DNA of 33,056 nt from Carex sylvatica (GCA_964058845.1 CAXKVR010000426.1:1-33056); one strand, 5' to 3'; numbered from the stretch's first letter, positions 1-11,697 are shown. Made by a program: numbers and translations. The notes: generated by a model from the letters alone, not told the origin.

Positions 1-2658
1 GTTTCAAGAAACCTATAGGTCATGTAAGAAACCAAAAAAAAAAAATGTAAACATTATCTTCATATAAAAATGTAGGGATCGACTAACAGTATCTTCATTC
101 AGTCCCCTATCTGTCCCCCGCGCTAGAAGACAAAAAACATGCGACATGGGACCACTAATTAACTTCGACATCTGTTAACTGCCGGCAACCAGCAGGGTTA
201 ACACGATTTTATTCATTGTCGAAAGGTGTAGTATTAATACCTACGGATGTAAGTACTATTACTTATTATCTATATAATATTATGGACCAGTGGCGTCTTG
301 AAAACGACATTTGCCAATATTTGGGGACCACTTCCGTGAATCACAATATCATCGAATCCATATACTAATTATTATGTATTCATATCTAAGTAATAAACAC
401 TACACTTCTACTTACTGATATATCAATACTTCTACATAAATCAAAAATATAAAGTATACAGTTCTATTTACTGATCTACTAACTAGTGAAGTATTCATAT
501 CTAACTGATGAACTATTCATATTTTGACATTATAATGTGTTCATGTCTAAATAATTAAGTATTCATATCTAACAATTCTTTTCATTTCTAGTGAATGTCA
601 ATATTTAGTATTTATATATACTTCATATCTACAAAAAGAAGTATTCATATATACTTCATATCTATCTAATGGATTATTCATATGTATAAGTATTCATATC
701 TAATCATTGAAGTATTCATATATACTTCATATCTATCTAATGAATTATTCATATGTGTAAGTATTCATATATACAATTATTCATATGTTGACAGCATGAA
801 GTACTCAATAGAATGCACATGAGGTATTCATATTTAACAAGTGAGGTATTCATATGAGGCATTTATATCTAACCAAAAAATGTGAAATGTTCATATATAA
901 TTTATTCTGTTAAACTGGGCACAACTACACTTGTCACTGGCGATAACAAATTTGTTGATACTACATGGATATTTACATATAAAAATTCCTACTAATATTA
1001 AGATAAAATTCAATATTAGTAAACAAAATCATTAACAAAAACTACAAAATAACAGTATTCACATCAAATTTTCCACACAATTAATATTCAAAATACCAAC
1101 ATACTGTATGGTTAAATCTGTTTGCCACACAATTAATATTCCACACAAATTTTTAACAAAATAAAAAATAAATATTCCACACAATATTTTAACAAAATAA
1201 GAAGACGGTTTGGAGATCAACTAATTGCTTGGATCATACTTCAAATCATTTCTATCATCGACCAACATCGACTGAGATGTGCGAGATTCACCAAGCTACA
1301 AAAAAGTATTCATACAAACATTATTATATATTCACATTCAAGGAACACAAAAAATTATTACCATATTACACACCATCATTCTGACAAGGTAATTATATCA
1401 TTCAGATAAAGTATTCATACCCAAGTTCTAATATATGAATACATACAATACATAAAAATCTACAAAAAATGAGCTCAATTGAAATCCACTGAAACATACT
1501 CAAAAATTGATGTTCTAATACATGCTTCAAAATTGACTCAAATCAACTAAAATGTCAATGTACTTGCAAATCATATATTAGAACTGTTAGGGGACTACTT
1601 CTAGGGGGATAATATCTTTACTCAAAAATGTCAATGTACTTGCAGATCAAATTTTATATTTTTTAGAATTTTTTATTATATTTTTAGATAGATGAAAAAT
1701 CATTGCTTTTGGATGGTCCATAATTTTCAAATCAATTAATTTTTTATCTATCTAAAAAACATAGTAAAAACTTTGAAAAAATATAGAATTTGGTAAAATG
1801 TTTTATATGATATCATGTTGAATAATTCAGATCGACTGTTTGGACTTTAAAGATTTGAGTTCATAGTGTGGGCTTCTGCGTAAAATGCATTTTTTTTTTT
1901 TTTTTTTTGAGGAAAAGCGTAATATATGCATATTACCATAGCCTTACTGTTCCATAATTCTTACTAGTTTCCGTGCTTTTATATAATCTGCGCTGCTTTT
2001 TAAAATTTACAGTAACTGAATTATTGAACTACTGAAGTTTTAAAGAATTAAAAAACCTCCGAGTTATAGGTCAAGTTTCTTTCTAAAAACCAACGGAAAC
2101 TACCAACTAAATAACTCTTTAAATTAAATCTTTCCTATAGTCCAAGAATTTTTACTTATTGGAAACAGAGTTGACAGTTATATTTCATATATCCTCTTAC
2201 AATGTTTTTGCTAAAATTGTAAATAAATTCCTCAATCGGGGTGGATAACTACTAAAATCAGCAAATCTGCTAAAAGCGCCAGGTAAGTACTATGATAAAT
2301 CCAGCTGCCATTTTTCACTGTAAAAGAAATTCTCTCATGAACTAATTCTATACAACAATATGCCACTTACAATTTGGTAACCACACATTAGTACACTGAA
2401 TCAGGACCCACTTTCCAGCCTCTCCTTTTTACCTGGTCCAATCATTAAATTTCTTCCCTTTTTACTCATTGCATGCCGTTTAGGAGCTGGCATTCAAACT
2501 AACCTCTCACCTTCCTTTGCTAAAAATATAGACACAAAAACCAAAACCGTGCATGAAATTTTTCTTGTTGGTCTCATATCTCTCTTCATCCTAATTTCCT
2601 TGCTGTGTATCCCCATCCCTCCTATCCCTCACGCGTAGGCTCGCGCAATAAACGAGTC
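1..2658. other. AT-rich upstream region, no supported gene
   Basis: I see no convincing complete gene here. The stretch holds degenerate TATTCATAT repeats (about 360-900), a degraded MITE-like fold-back segment (about 1,590-1,870) and a T19 run at 1,890-1,908. It also has a possible 25-codon terminal exon on the minus strand (1,221-1,295), described in the findings. The last 200-300 bases before 2,659 should contain the promoter and 5' leader of the DUF810 gene; no unmistakable TATA box stands out. Confidence 0.5.
360..900. repeat. Degenerate TATTCATAT(CTAA) tandem or dispersed repeat
   Basis: The motif AGTATTCATATCTAA and its variants (GTATTCATATATAC, GGATTATTCATATG and similar) recur many times across about 540 bp at irregular spacing. 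Scattered copies continue to about 1,430. The period is not constant, so this is a decayed simple-type repeat rather than a clean satellite. No coding potential is seen. Confidence 0.6.
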
Positions 2659-5600
2659 ATGGGTCGCCGTTGCTCAGGCTCGTCGGTCTCCCGGTCAGAT
2701 ACTGAGCCGGACTCCTTTCCTGATGTGGCCACAGTTGAACTCGACTGCCCTTTTGGACGCATCGAGTCCCTCTCCCAAACTGACCTGCGTGAAACCGCCT
2801 ATGAAATCTTCTTCATGTCATGCCGCTCTTCTCCCAGCTTCAATGCAACCCGAAGCGGACCTATGAGTTATAACCTTTCAAACTCTTCGGGGGAATCTAA
2901 TGGAGAGGTATCGCCTAGTGGTGGGAGCCATATAGGAGGGGTGGGGCCCAAGGGTGGGACCGGGATGAATATGGTGAATAGTAAGATAAAGAAGGTGCTA
3001 GGGTTGAAGGCAAGGAGGGCGTCACAGCCAATGACAAGGACAATGAGTCAGTCTTCGGTGAGCTCAGGGATGATGGGGTCCATCGGGCTAGTGGGGGCTA
3101 CAGTAACGATGAATAGTTTGCCTGGTTCATCGCCTGGGAAGGGAAGAAGGCCAATGACTTCTGCCGAGATCATGCGACAGCAGATGCGAGTCGCTGAGTT
3201 GAGTGATGCTCGACTCAGGAAGACTCTAATGCGCACCATGGTTGGCCAGGTTAGTGGATTCATGCAATGTACAAATGCATGCTTTGATTCATATAAATAT
3301 ATATTTTTACCTTTCTTGAGCATTTTTATTGCAATGTACTAATTAAGGTTCAATTTTGAATTTTCCTTCTGTTCTTTTTCATCTATGGAAAGACCTGTTA
3401 AATTAAATCTATTCATTACTTACCAGGTAAACAAAAGAGCCGATCTAATAGTACTCCCTCTAGAGCTCCTTCGGCAACTGAAATCAACCGAGTTCAATGA
3501 TTTGCATGAGTACCACCTCTGGCAGCGGCGCCAGATGAAGATTCTAGAAGCCGCCCTTATCCTTTACCCATACTATCCTCTCGAACGGCCCAATCCAAAT
3601 GCACAAAGAATCAATGAAGTCAGCCGTGCAGTAGAAGCAAGGCCCCTCGACATGACAAACAAAGTTCTCGAACCAATACGCCACCTACAAAGTGCTGTTC
3701 TCACTTTGGCATGGCGGGCCCCCGGAGGAGGCCAAGGTGACTCATGCCACTGGGCCGACGGGTACCCGTTGAACGTGCATTTGTACGTGGCACTTCTCCA
3801 GTCAATTTTCGACCTCCGGGAAGAGACTGTGGTGTTAGATGAGGTCGACGAGTTGGTCGAGCTTATGAAAAGGACATGGCCAATTCTTGGCATAAATCGG
3901 ATGATACACAACATATGCTTTGCATGGGTTCTCTTCCAACAGTACACCATCACCGGTCAGGTGAGGTGTCCAGTAGTGTTCATTACTTGTCTAAATATTT
4001 GTATAGAAAACTAGATTGAGTTAGGCTACGGTACTATGCATAGCACATATTGGTTCGTACTATGGATCAATATTTCTATTTTTAATGTCCAAACAATCAA
4101 TCTGAACCATTCAACATAATCTCCTTATGAAAATGTACTTTCATATCAAATTTTATATTTTTTTTAGATAGGTAAAAAATCACTTGATCTAAAGATTCTA
4201 GACCATGCAGAAGTTTTCTACCCATCTAAAAAAGATACTAAAAAAATTCTAAAAAATATAAAACCAATATGTATGTACATTTTCATATGAAGATCATATT
4301 GAATGGTTCAGATTGATTAGTTGACTTTAGAAACAAAAAAATATTGATCCTTAGTTCGGACCAATCCGCTCTATGCATAGTACATGAGCCTCACTCAACT
4401 AGATTTTAAAAAAAAAAAAATAGATTTCAAGAAATAAATGGAGTGAAGTTCTTGAACTTGGTACAGTATCAAAGTACCAATATGACGAGGTTATGGTCAA
4501 TTCTAATCCATTCTGGCTTTCTGTTTGTACAAATCAATTAATTATGTGAAATATTTTCAGGTGGAGCCAGACCTGATCAGTGCCACACAAACGATGCTCG
4601 CGGAGGTAGCGACTGATGCAAAAAAAGGGGAGCGTGACAGTTGCTACATGAAAGTTCTCTCAAGTGTGATGGGGACAATGCAGGGGTGGTTAGAGAAGCG
4701 GCTCATGGAGTACCATGAGAGTTTTGAAAGAGGCTCTGTTTACACAATGGAATACATTCTCTCGTTGGCCCTTACCTCTTGCAAGATTATATCAGAAGAT
4801 GTACCAAGTGCAGCTAGTTGTTTGACCAGTGGATTGATCGACACTAATGCATTGTTGTCTTGCATGTCGAGTAACCGTGTCGATTATTACATTAGGTCTT
4901 CCATGAGGAGTGCCTTCACCAAGGTATGCAAATATTTCCTTTGTTAATTTATTGATTTTATGATGTTAATTGATAGGATTATAGGGGTATCACTGTATCA
5001 GTGTACATATTTCTGTTTAACTTTTGTTACACAATTGATCCGTAGTATACATAAATACATTTCATATATCTATTTAACAATTCATGCCAGTTTTCTGTTC
5101 TTTGCACAAATTATCCTAGTTACATATACCTGGAATTGTATGAAGTACCAAGAAATCACAAAGATCACCCTAACTGCGCCATGTTGACAAATACAGATAT
5201 TAGAAAATGGAATTGATGTCGGTCACAATGAGGGCATGATGGTGGAAATGGAAGAGCAAGACCCGAGCACGATCCTTACACAACTAGCAAAAGACACCGA
5301 GCAACTGGCTGTTTTCGAGAAAGAAACTTACAGCCCACTGCTAAGGCGATGGCACCTGGCCCCGCACGCTATAGCTGTGATCACTCTCCACAACTGTTTT
5401 GGTGTAGTGCTAAAGCAATACCTAGCTAAGGTTACAAGTTTGACTAATGAGTTGGTTCGGGTGTTGCACTCAGCCGGCAGGATGGAGAAGGTGTTGGTTC
5501 AAATGGTGGTAGAGGATTCTTCCGAGAGCGACGATGGAGGCAAAGCGATCGTGAAGGAGATGGTGCCGTACGATGTCGAGTCAATTGTGGTTGGATTGCT

Positions 5601-7942
5601 CAAGAGTTGGATTGAGGAGAGGCTCAGGATTGGAAGGGAATGCCTCAACAGAGCTAAGGAAACCGAGGTAATTAACCAAGCATACCGAATTGGTGCACTA
5701 TATTGGTATATATAAAAAATTTAGAAGCTTGATTCTTTGGATACCATTCATTAATTATTTTTATGGTAGACTGGGACCTGTTGCTTTGATTAGAGGTGTT
5801 CAAAAAAGTTAAAACCGAATTAAAATAATCGAACCAAAATTTTATTTGGTTTTCAAAAATCTAACCAAACTAATCAAATAAAACTTATGAACCGAATAAC
5901 AACCGAATAAAAAAAACATAGTAAATTTCGGTTTGTTTGGTTGAACCGAAATAAGAGAGATTAAATTTCAAAAGATCAAAACTCAATACATACACAAATT
6001 AATATATTTAATAATCATAAAAATAAATATCAAGATATATATCAGTCGAACCTGAATAAGAGAGATTAAACAAAACCATATTATACAAAAAATTGAAGTA
6101 ATTCAAAAATTCAAACCGAACCATTTAATCCAAAATTTGTTGTTCGATTGAAAACAAAATCAACCAGATCCAGTGAACACCCCTAGCTTTGATACCATAT
6201 TAGTGAACCAACTAGGTGCTATGAAGAAAGAAGCAATGAGGCACTCTATATAGCTTAAGTGGTAGCCTTGTTATTGCTGGATCAGTGAAATGTTGTTTGA
6301 TGTTGTAGAGCTGGATACCAAAGGCAAAGTCAGAGCCGATCGCACAATCAGCAGTCGACTTGATGAAGTTGGCAAAGGTAACGGTAGATGAGTTCTTTGA
6401 GATACCGGTGGGGGCAAGGGATGAAATGGTCCAAGAACTCGCAGATGGTTTGGGTGCTCTCATCCAGGACTACACTTCCTTTGTCTCATCTTGCGGTATG
6501 AACATAACCAATCATACTTTATTCATAGCATTTACGCAAATAATACTTTTGGATCTAATTGAGAAACTATATGGATAATTCAGGCAATGGTACTACATGA
6601 TTATTGTACTTTCTTTGAGACATTGTCCAAAAAAAAAAATTGGTTATTCCTGTGTACTTAGCAAAAGACCTCCTTACTGGCACCATTTACACAATTCTCT
6701 GTTTCAATATTGATAGTTTGATACCTGGCACATGTTAAAATATTAGTCATTCATCTCTAAACAAACAATCTACAGGTACGAGGCAGAGTTATTTACCGAA
6801 CCTGCCCCCATTGACAAGGTGCAACCAGGATTCAAAATTCGTTAAACTCTGGAAAAGAGCAGCGAACCCATGCAAGAACGGCTCTGGACCCCACCAGGGG
6901 AAATCCTCGAGCGGCTCAGATGGTCAAAACCCACGGCCATCAACTAGCCGTGGCACACAACGCCTCTACATCCGCCTCAATACTCTCCACTACATCATTA
7001 ACTACTTGAGCACACTTGACAAATCACTCACCTTCCTCTCATCATCAAACACAGCCACCGCAACGAACCTCCCAAACCGCCGACTTGCACCATTCTCACA
7101 TCGCTTTGAGATTGCTCGCTCTGCCGTGCAGAATGCCATCCAACAGGTTGTACTGTAATTTTGTTTAATTTTTGAACTCCTTTGTTGCTTATATTTCAAA
7201 CAATGAACTTTACAAAATAGCCAATTGCTAAATTTTGGAAAATGATCAGCCCAGTTACTCCTTGCTAATATATTGAACTTTTGAACAAGTATAGGTATCA
7301 GAGGTGGCTGCATACCGCCTCATCTTCCTCGACTCACACCACTCCTTCTACGACGGCCTCTACGTTGGCAACGTCGAGAGCACTCGCATCCGCCCGAGCC
7401 TCCGCATCCTAAAGCAAAACCTAACCCTCCTTACCACCCTCCTCGTTGACCGTGCACAGCCACTCGCTGTCAAGGAGGTTATGAAAGCCTCCTATGAGGC
7501 GTTTCTCCTTGTGCTCCTTGCTGGCGGCAGTGAGCGATCATTCACCCTTGCCGACCATGAGTTAATTGAAGATGATCTTAAGAGCTTGAAGAAGGCATTT
7601 TGTACATGCGGAGAGGGGTTGGTTGCCGAAGAGACGGTTGACCGGGAGGCGGAGGTTGTAGAAGGTATAATCGGGTTGATGGGTATCTGCACGGAGAGGT
7701 TGATAGAGGAGTTTAGTATTGCAGCATGTGAAGCGAGTGGATTGGGTGGGATCACAGTTGGAGTTGGTGTGGGACCCAATGGACAGAAAACCAGCCCGGC
7801 AACAGTTGTACCGATGCCACCAACCACCGGCAAGTGGAACCGAGCCGATCCGAACACAATACTCCGGGTATTGTGTCATAGAAACGATGACGCAGCGAAC
7901 CAGTTCTTAAAACGCAATTTCCAGCTAGCAAAGAGGAGATAA
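2659..7942 (+). CDS. Plant UNC-13 homolog (DUF810 / MUN-domain protein), 7 exons
   Basis: Coding exons: 2659-3249, 3427-3960, 4561-4923, 5197-5667, 6309-6495, 6776-7146 and 7295-7942. All junctions are GT-AG and the reading frame is continuous, giving about 1,054 aa. Family hallmarks in order: PFGRI and LRETAYEIF near the N-terminus; a Ser/Gly-rich low-complexity stretch; RRPMTSAEIMRQQM; HWADGYPLNVHLYVALLQ in exon 2; DYYIRSSMRSAF in exon 3; VREMVPY-like KEMVPYDVESI in exon 4; SRGTQRLYIRLNTLHYI in exon 6; DPNTILRVLCHRND at the C-terminus. Length and motifs match the Arabidopsis At2g33420/At1g04470 branch of the family that also contains PATROL1, which acts in exocytic delivery of a plasma-membrane proton pump. 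The start is the ATG of MGRRCSGSSVSRSD; the frame stays open upstream but without a better ATG. A trafficking or membrane-tethering role is inferred from the family. Introns 2 and 4 contain MITEs. Confidence 0.93.
4018..4396. mobile_element. Mutator-type fold-back MITE in intron 2 of the DUF810 gene
   Basis: The element is 379 bp and almost wholly palindromic. The left end reads GAGTTAGGCTACGGTACTAT and the right end, on the reverse strand, GAGTGAGGCTCATGTACTAT. Both arms continue through GCATAG, ATTGGT, GGATCAATATT and AATCAATCTGAACCATTCAA. It is bounded by a perfect 9-bp direct duplication AACTAGATT (4009-4017 and 4397-4405). Nine-base duplications are typical of the Mutator superfamily. 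There is no ORF. A related, truncated end lies near 17,684 and a decayed core near 1,600-1,860. Confidence 0.8.
5791..6185. mobile_element. hAT-type MITE in intron 4 of the DUF810 gene
   Basis: This is a 395-bp AT-rich element without ORFs. The terminal inverted repeat is TAGAGGTGTTCA on the left and TAGGGGTGTTCA on the reverse strand at the right. Subterminal AACCGAA/TTCGGTT motifs occur on both sides. A perfect 8-bp target duplication GCTTTGAT flanks it (5783-5790 and 6186-6193), as expected for the hAT superfamily. It lies between the exon 4 donor (5668) and the exon 5 acceptor (6308). Confidence 0.85.
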
Positions 7943-8443
7943 TGTATTATTCTGCATTACAAAGGAGGAGAAAAAGAGAGCATTAATTTTTTTCTTTATT
8001 TGTTGTGGATATGCTGATTATATCACATGTAAGGTGTAGACAACATTGATTTAACTTGCTATGGAGTTTGATTGTTTTTGTTGTAAAGGAAAAGGTGAGG
8101 TTTATCAAATCCTGTCTCTTGAGTTTGACAGCTTCAACAAAATTTAGCCTTTTCTTTGTTACAGTAATTTAAGCTTAGTCAAGCTCTTCTTTCTCCATAA
8201 ATAATAGATGAATTTTTTTACATATGCTTCCAATATATCAGAAATTTCCAAGCTTTTATTTTTTCGCTTTATTTTTATTTTTTTGGAGTATGATAAGCAA
8301 ATATTAATTTGGTTGCCGTCCAAATAGTTTGAGAGTGATGTAAAACACAGCTCTTTTTATTTCTTTTATTTTTTTAGTAAAGGTTGGTGGGGTGAAGCAC
8401 ACCTCTTTTGATTTTTTTAATACTTTTGAAAGTGACACTCATT

Positions 8444-8465
8444 TTGACCAGCAAGGATATAATAC
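8444..8465 (+). promoter_or_regulatory. W-box and TATA-like element upstream of the receptor-like protein
   Basis: A TTGACC W-box (8444-8449) is followed by a TATAATA-like stretch (about 8459-8465), some 60-80 bases before the ATG at 8524. W-boxes bind WRKY factors, and the arrangement suits a defence-related receptor. The sites are short, so function is inferred from position and motif only. Confidence 0.35.
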
Positions 8466-8523
8466 ATGTGATTTTCTCTTTCCCAAGCGACAACAATTGC
8501 TGTCTTAATAAACAAACGCAAAA

Positions 8524-10476
8524 ATGAAAAGGCACTTATATTACCTGTTCTTCCTCTTTCATCTCTGCTCTTTCCAAGCCATAGGAGAAACAGAGGTAGA
8601 GGCACTCCTCAAATGGAAATCCTCCTTGTATGATCCTATTGCTCTCAACTCATGGTCTCTCTCCAATTCCACCAAATTTTGCAACTGGTACGGTATCATA
8701 TGCGACTCAAACAGCACTGTTACCGAGCTTAATTTGCCGAACACAGGTCTTAATGGTACAATTAACAACCTTGACTTGATCTCTTTTCCAAACCTCACTC
8801 GTCTCAATTTCAGTGGTAACCATTTAATACATGGAAGAATTCCTGAATCTATTTCATACCTCACTAATTTAGTTTCTTTGGATCTTTCTGGTAACGGATT
8901 AATGGGTTCTATACCACAAAGTATCGGGGCCCTCACCCGACTAAAGTACCTGAATCTTGGAATGAATGGTCTCACCGGTACAATACCAGAGGGAATCGGG
9001 AATTTGGTTAATTTGGTTGAGTTGAATCTTGTTTACAACTATTTCAATGGCACAATTCCAGAGTTCATTGGAAAACTGACACAGCTAAATGTTTTACATC
9101 TCGGTTCGAACAACTTGACAGGAAGAATCCCGTCAGAACTTGCCAATTTGGGTTTCTTACGGGTTCTCAATTTGAGTACGAATTCTTTGTTTGTGCCTAT
9201 CCCTTCTTTTATAGCAAATTTTTCGAAACTCGAGTCGCTTGATTTGTCAGGACTTAACCTTCATGGTCAATTGCAACAATTATTCATTGGCAATGACGGC
9301 ACTCATTCGTGGAATTTCTCTTTATTGCCTAATTTGCAATATTTGTTCATCAGAGAGAATTTCTTGAATGGTAGCTTACCTTCCTTCTTTTGTAAATTGG
9401 ACTCTTTAATAGCTCTTGACCTTTCAAGTAATCAATTATCTGGTGAACTCCCGCAATGTTGGTGGGAAATAAAGAACCTCGAAATGATGATTTTGGAAAG
9501 TAATAATTTCTCGGGTGAGATACCGATTTCCAGAGGACATATGCCACCCCTTCTATCTATTCATTTGGAGAATAATTCTTTGGTCGGACAGTTTCCTTAT
9601 GCGCTGAAATATTGTCGCGATTTGGTTGTTCTAGATCTCGGAAAGAACAATTTATACGGTGAAATCCCAGAATGGTTAGGATATAGCTTTCCTTCACTTA
9701 AAATTCTTAGCCTAAGATCAAACATGTTTAATGGAACTATCCCGATTTTAGAAAACCTAAGCAAGCTTCAATTGATGGATCTTTCTAGCAACAACTTTTA
9801 TGGAAGTATACCTCAAAGCATAAGCAACCTTACTTCCATGACTGTACAACAAACATGGAATAAACTTGATAGTTCGAAATTTACATATATGGAGAGTATC
9901 TCAATTACATGGAAAGGGAGCGAACTATCATTTCAGCAGAACCTTGCACTTGTTAATGGTATCGACCTTTCAAGCAATTCTCTAACCGGTGAAATTCCTA
10001 CTGAGTTGACGAGACTATTCGGGTTACTATTCCTCAACTTATCAAACAATTATTTCACCCATACTATTCCTAAAAGGATTGGAGATTTGCAAGCATTGGA
10101 ATTCCTAGATTTGTCAAATAATGAACTATCAGGTCCGATTCCACCAAGTATAGCTAGCATTACATCTCTCAGTTTCTTGAATCTATCAGATAACAATCTT
10201 TCGGGCAAGATTCCCATAGGGAGTCAAATGCAAACTTTGGATAACCCACAAATTTATGCCGATAATGATGGATTATGTGGATTTCCATTAGAGGCATACA
10301 AAACATCCAACTTGACTGATCAAAATGGAAGCATAATAGATGAGAATGAGGATACTGATAACAGAGATATTGTGTGGTTGTTCGGATTTGTGATGTTTGG
10401 TTTTATTTTGGGAATATGGACCTTTTTTAGTATTTTACTCTTTAAGAAAAAAATGGAGGTCTTGGTATTTTCATAA
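8524..10476 (+). CDS. LRR receptor-like protein (RLP, no kinase), tail truncated by frameshift
   Basis: The single-exon ORF is 650 aa. In order it shows a signal peptide (about 1-21), an LRRNT-type cap with C53 and C60 (FCNWYGIIC), about 18-19 extracytoplasmic LRRs with the plant LxxLxLSxNxLxGxIP pattern, and an island before the last four repeats (around ITWKGSEL). There follow a C-cap (LCGFPLEAYK, second usual Cys missing), an acidic juxtamembrane stretch (DENEDTDNRD), and a transmembrane helix (about 616-640) containing GxxxG (GFILG). There is no kinase domain. Related RLPs signal with the adaptor kinase SOBIR1 through the acidic and GxxxG regions, so a surface immune or developmental receptor is likely; the ligand is unknown. 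After the helix the frame reads KKKMEVLVFS and stops. The +1-shifted frame instead continues as KKWRSWYFHKIDRMQEVL, typical of an RLP tail. Confidence 0.9.
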   Translation: MKRHLYYLFFLFHLCSFQAIGETEVEALLKWKSSLYDPIALNSWSLSNSTKFCNWYGIICDSNSTVTELNLPNTGLNGTINNLDLISFPNLTRLNFSGNHLIHGRIPESISYLTNLVSLDLSGNGLMGSIPQSIGALTRLKYLNLGMNGLTGTIPEGIGNLVNLVELNLVYNYFNGTIPEFIGKLTQLNVLHLGSNNLTGRIPSELANLGFLRVLNLSTNSLFVPIPSFIANFSKLESLDLSGLNLHGQLQQLFIGNDGTHSWNFSLLPNLQYLFIRENFLNGSLPSFFCKLDSLIALDLSSNQLSGELPQCWWEIKNLEMMILESNNFSGEIPISRGHMPPLLSIHLENNSLVGQFPYALKYCRDLVVLDLGKNNLYGEIPEWLGYSFPSLKILSLRSNMFNGTIPILENLSKLQLMDLSSNNFYGSIPQSISNLTSMTVQQTWNKLDSSKFTYMESISITWKGSELSFQQNLALVNGIDLSSNSLTGEIPTELTRLFGLLFLNLSNNYFTHTIPKRIGDLQALEFLDLSNNELSGPIPPSIASITSLSFLNLSDNNLSGKIPIGSQMQTLDNPQIYADNDGLCGFPLEAYKTSNLTDQNGSIIDENEDTDNRDIVWLFGFVMFGFILGIWTFFSILLFKKKMEVLVFS

Positions 10477-10606
10477 AATTGATAGGATGCAAGAGGTCTT
10501 AGACGACACACTGAAGAGCATTTCCTCAGCACGAAGTTCTTCATCTATGATTAATGAAGAGTTGGATTCATCATATGAGTTCTCATCTACTGAGTTAATT
10601 AATTGA
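10447..10606 (+). other. Out-of-frame remnant of the RLP cytoplasmic tail
   Basis: An A7 run (10447-10453) lies right after the transmembrane codons. Reading with six A's joins the receptor frame to a 50-residue Ser- and acid-rich tail that begins KKWRSWYFHKID and ends at a stop at 10604-10606. The KKKWR/WYF motif directly after the helix is a family hallmark, so this was coding. The shift is either a recent mutation in this allele or a homopolymer base-calling error. Confidence 0.75.
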
Positions 10607-11203
10607 AGCTCTAGTGAGGCAACAACATTTCCAGAGCAAACTAATTGATGTATTTTTTTATGTACATGTTTTCTAATTTATTTGAGTGATTTATTTATTT
10701 ATAAGTTGAAATAAATGGATGTCTAGTATAACGCTATTTTATAAAAGTTATTTTTCTTTGAAAGATTCATGTTTCAAACTGCACTACCAAAAAAAAACAT
10801 TTGTTTTGAAGCTAAACTCTCATTTTGGCCCCATCAGTATTCAAACTTCACAAATCAAAGAATTACCTAATTTGTCAAGCCTGCTCTTGTCGATTTGAGA
10901 ACTATACTAGGGTTCCGCTTGAAGTGAGATTGCCTCAATCCAGCAAGCATATTCCGTCTCGCCAGGCTGCATCAAACTTCCTCGGTCCTTAATCCGATTG
11001 CATCAAGGGTAGACTGATCAGGATCAGGATCCTGACCCCAAGAAGTGTTGTTACCTCTATCTCAAGATCATTGTTATGTTATCACTCCATCTCTGAGTGT
11101 GTTGAGGATGGCATTGACATTTTACATTTCAAAATGTTGACAAAATCAAGACTGTAGGGACGATCCTGGCACCCATGACTCCAGATGTTATTATGACCAT
11201 GAG

Positions 11204-11207
11204 ATGT

Positions 11208-11238
<31 letters not shown>

Positions 11239-11241
11239 GGG
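11204..11241. repeat. (TG)n followed by a G20 run
   Basis: About nine TG dinucleotides run directly into an unbroken run of 20 G's (11,222-11,241). Long pure G-runs are rare and can form quadruplexes; they are also prone to sequencing length error. Confidence 0.9.
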
Positions 11242-11697
11242 TTTGAGGAAGAGCCAGATGACAGAATCTGGTGACTGATACAAGAGTGACAACCAGTACG
11301 CCAAACAAAATATGATTAGGATGAAGTTAGATATGTAATAATAATTTTTCCTAAATTTATAACTTCTACCACTTCATATTGTGTTTTTTGTAGGAATGCT
11401 ATACTAGCTAATTTTAATTGCTTATTTTTTGTTAAATATAGCTAGTCCCAAGTCAGAAAAAGGGGAAAAGCAGAAAATTTAGTTCTCATAACATTTTTCT
11501 ATTTTAAAGAATAATAGAAACCTTTTTTTTTCAAAATTTAAATTCCAAATAACAATATAAGTTAGCCTCATTTTTCCACATTTTTCATACTAATTAAAAG
11601 TTTTTACAATTTCCCCCTAAATTTGCAAGGTTTTCCAACGTATTTCAAGAAGGTATACAACAACCAGAAACGTGCCTGGAACCGTCCTGAAACTGAA

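Noticed and set aside
360..900. TATTCATAT repeats as a CRISPR-like array
   Set aside because: Spacing and units are irregular, there are no constant repeats with unique spacers, and the context is a plant nuclear genome.
4960..5187. 75-codon frame after exon 3 of the DUF810 gene
   Set aside because: It lies between the donor at 4,924 and the acceptor at 5,196, so it is intronic; its sequence has no family similarity.
7492..7879. Minus-strand frames of 105-121 codons opposite the last DUF810 exon
   Set aside because: Antisense shadows of a strongly conserved coding exon.
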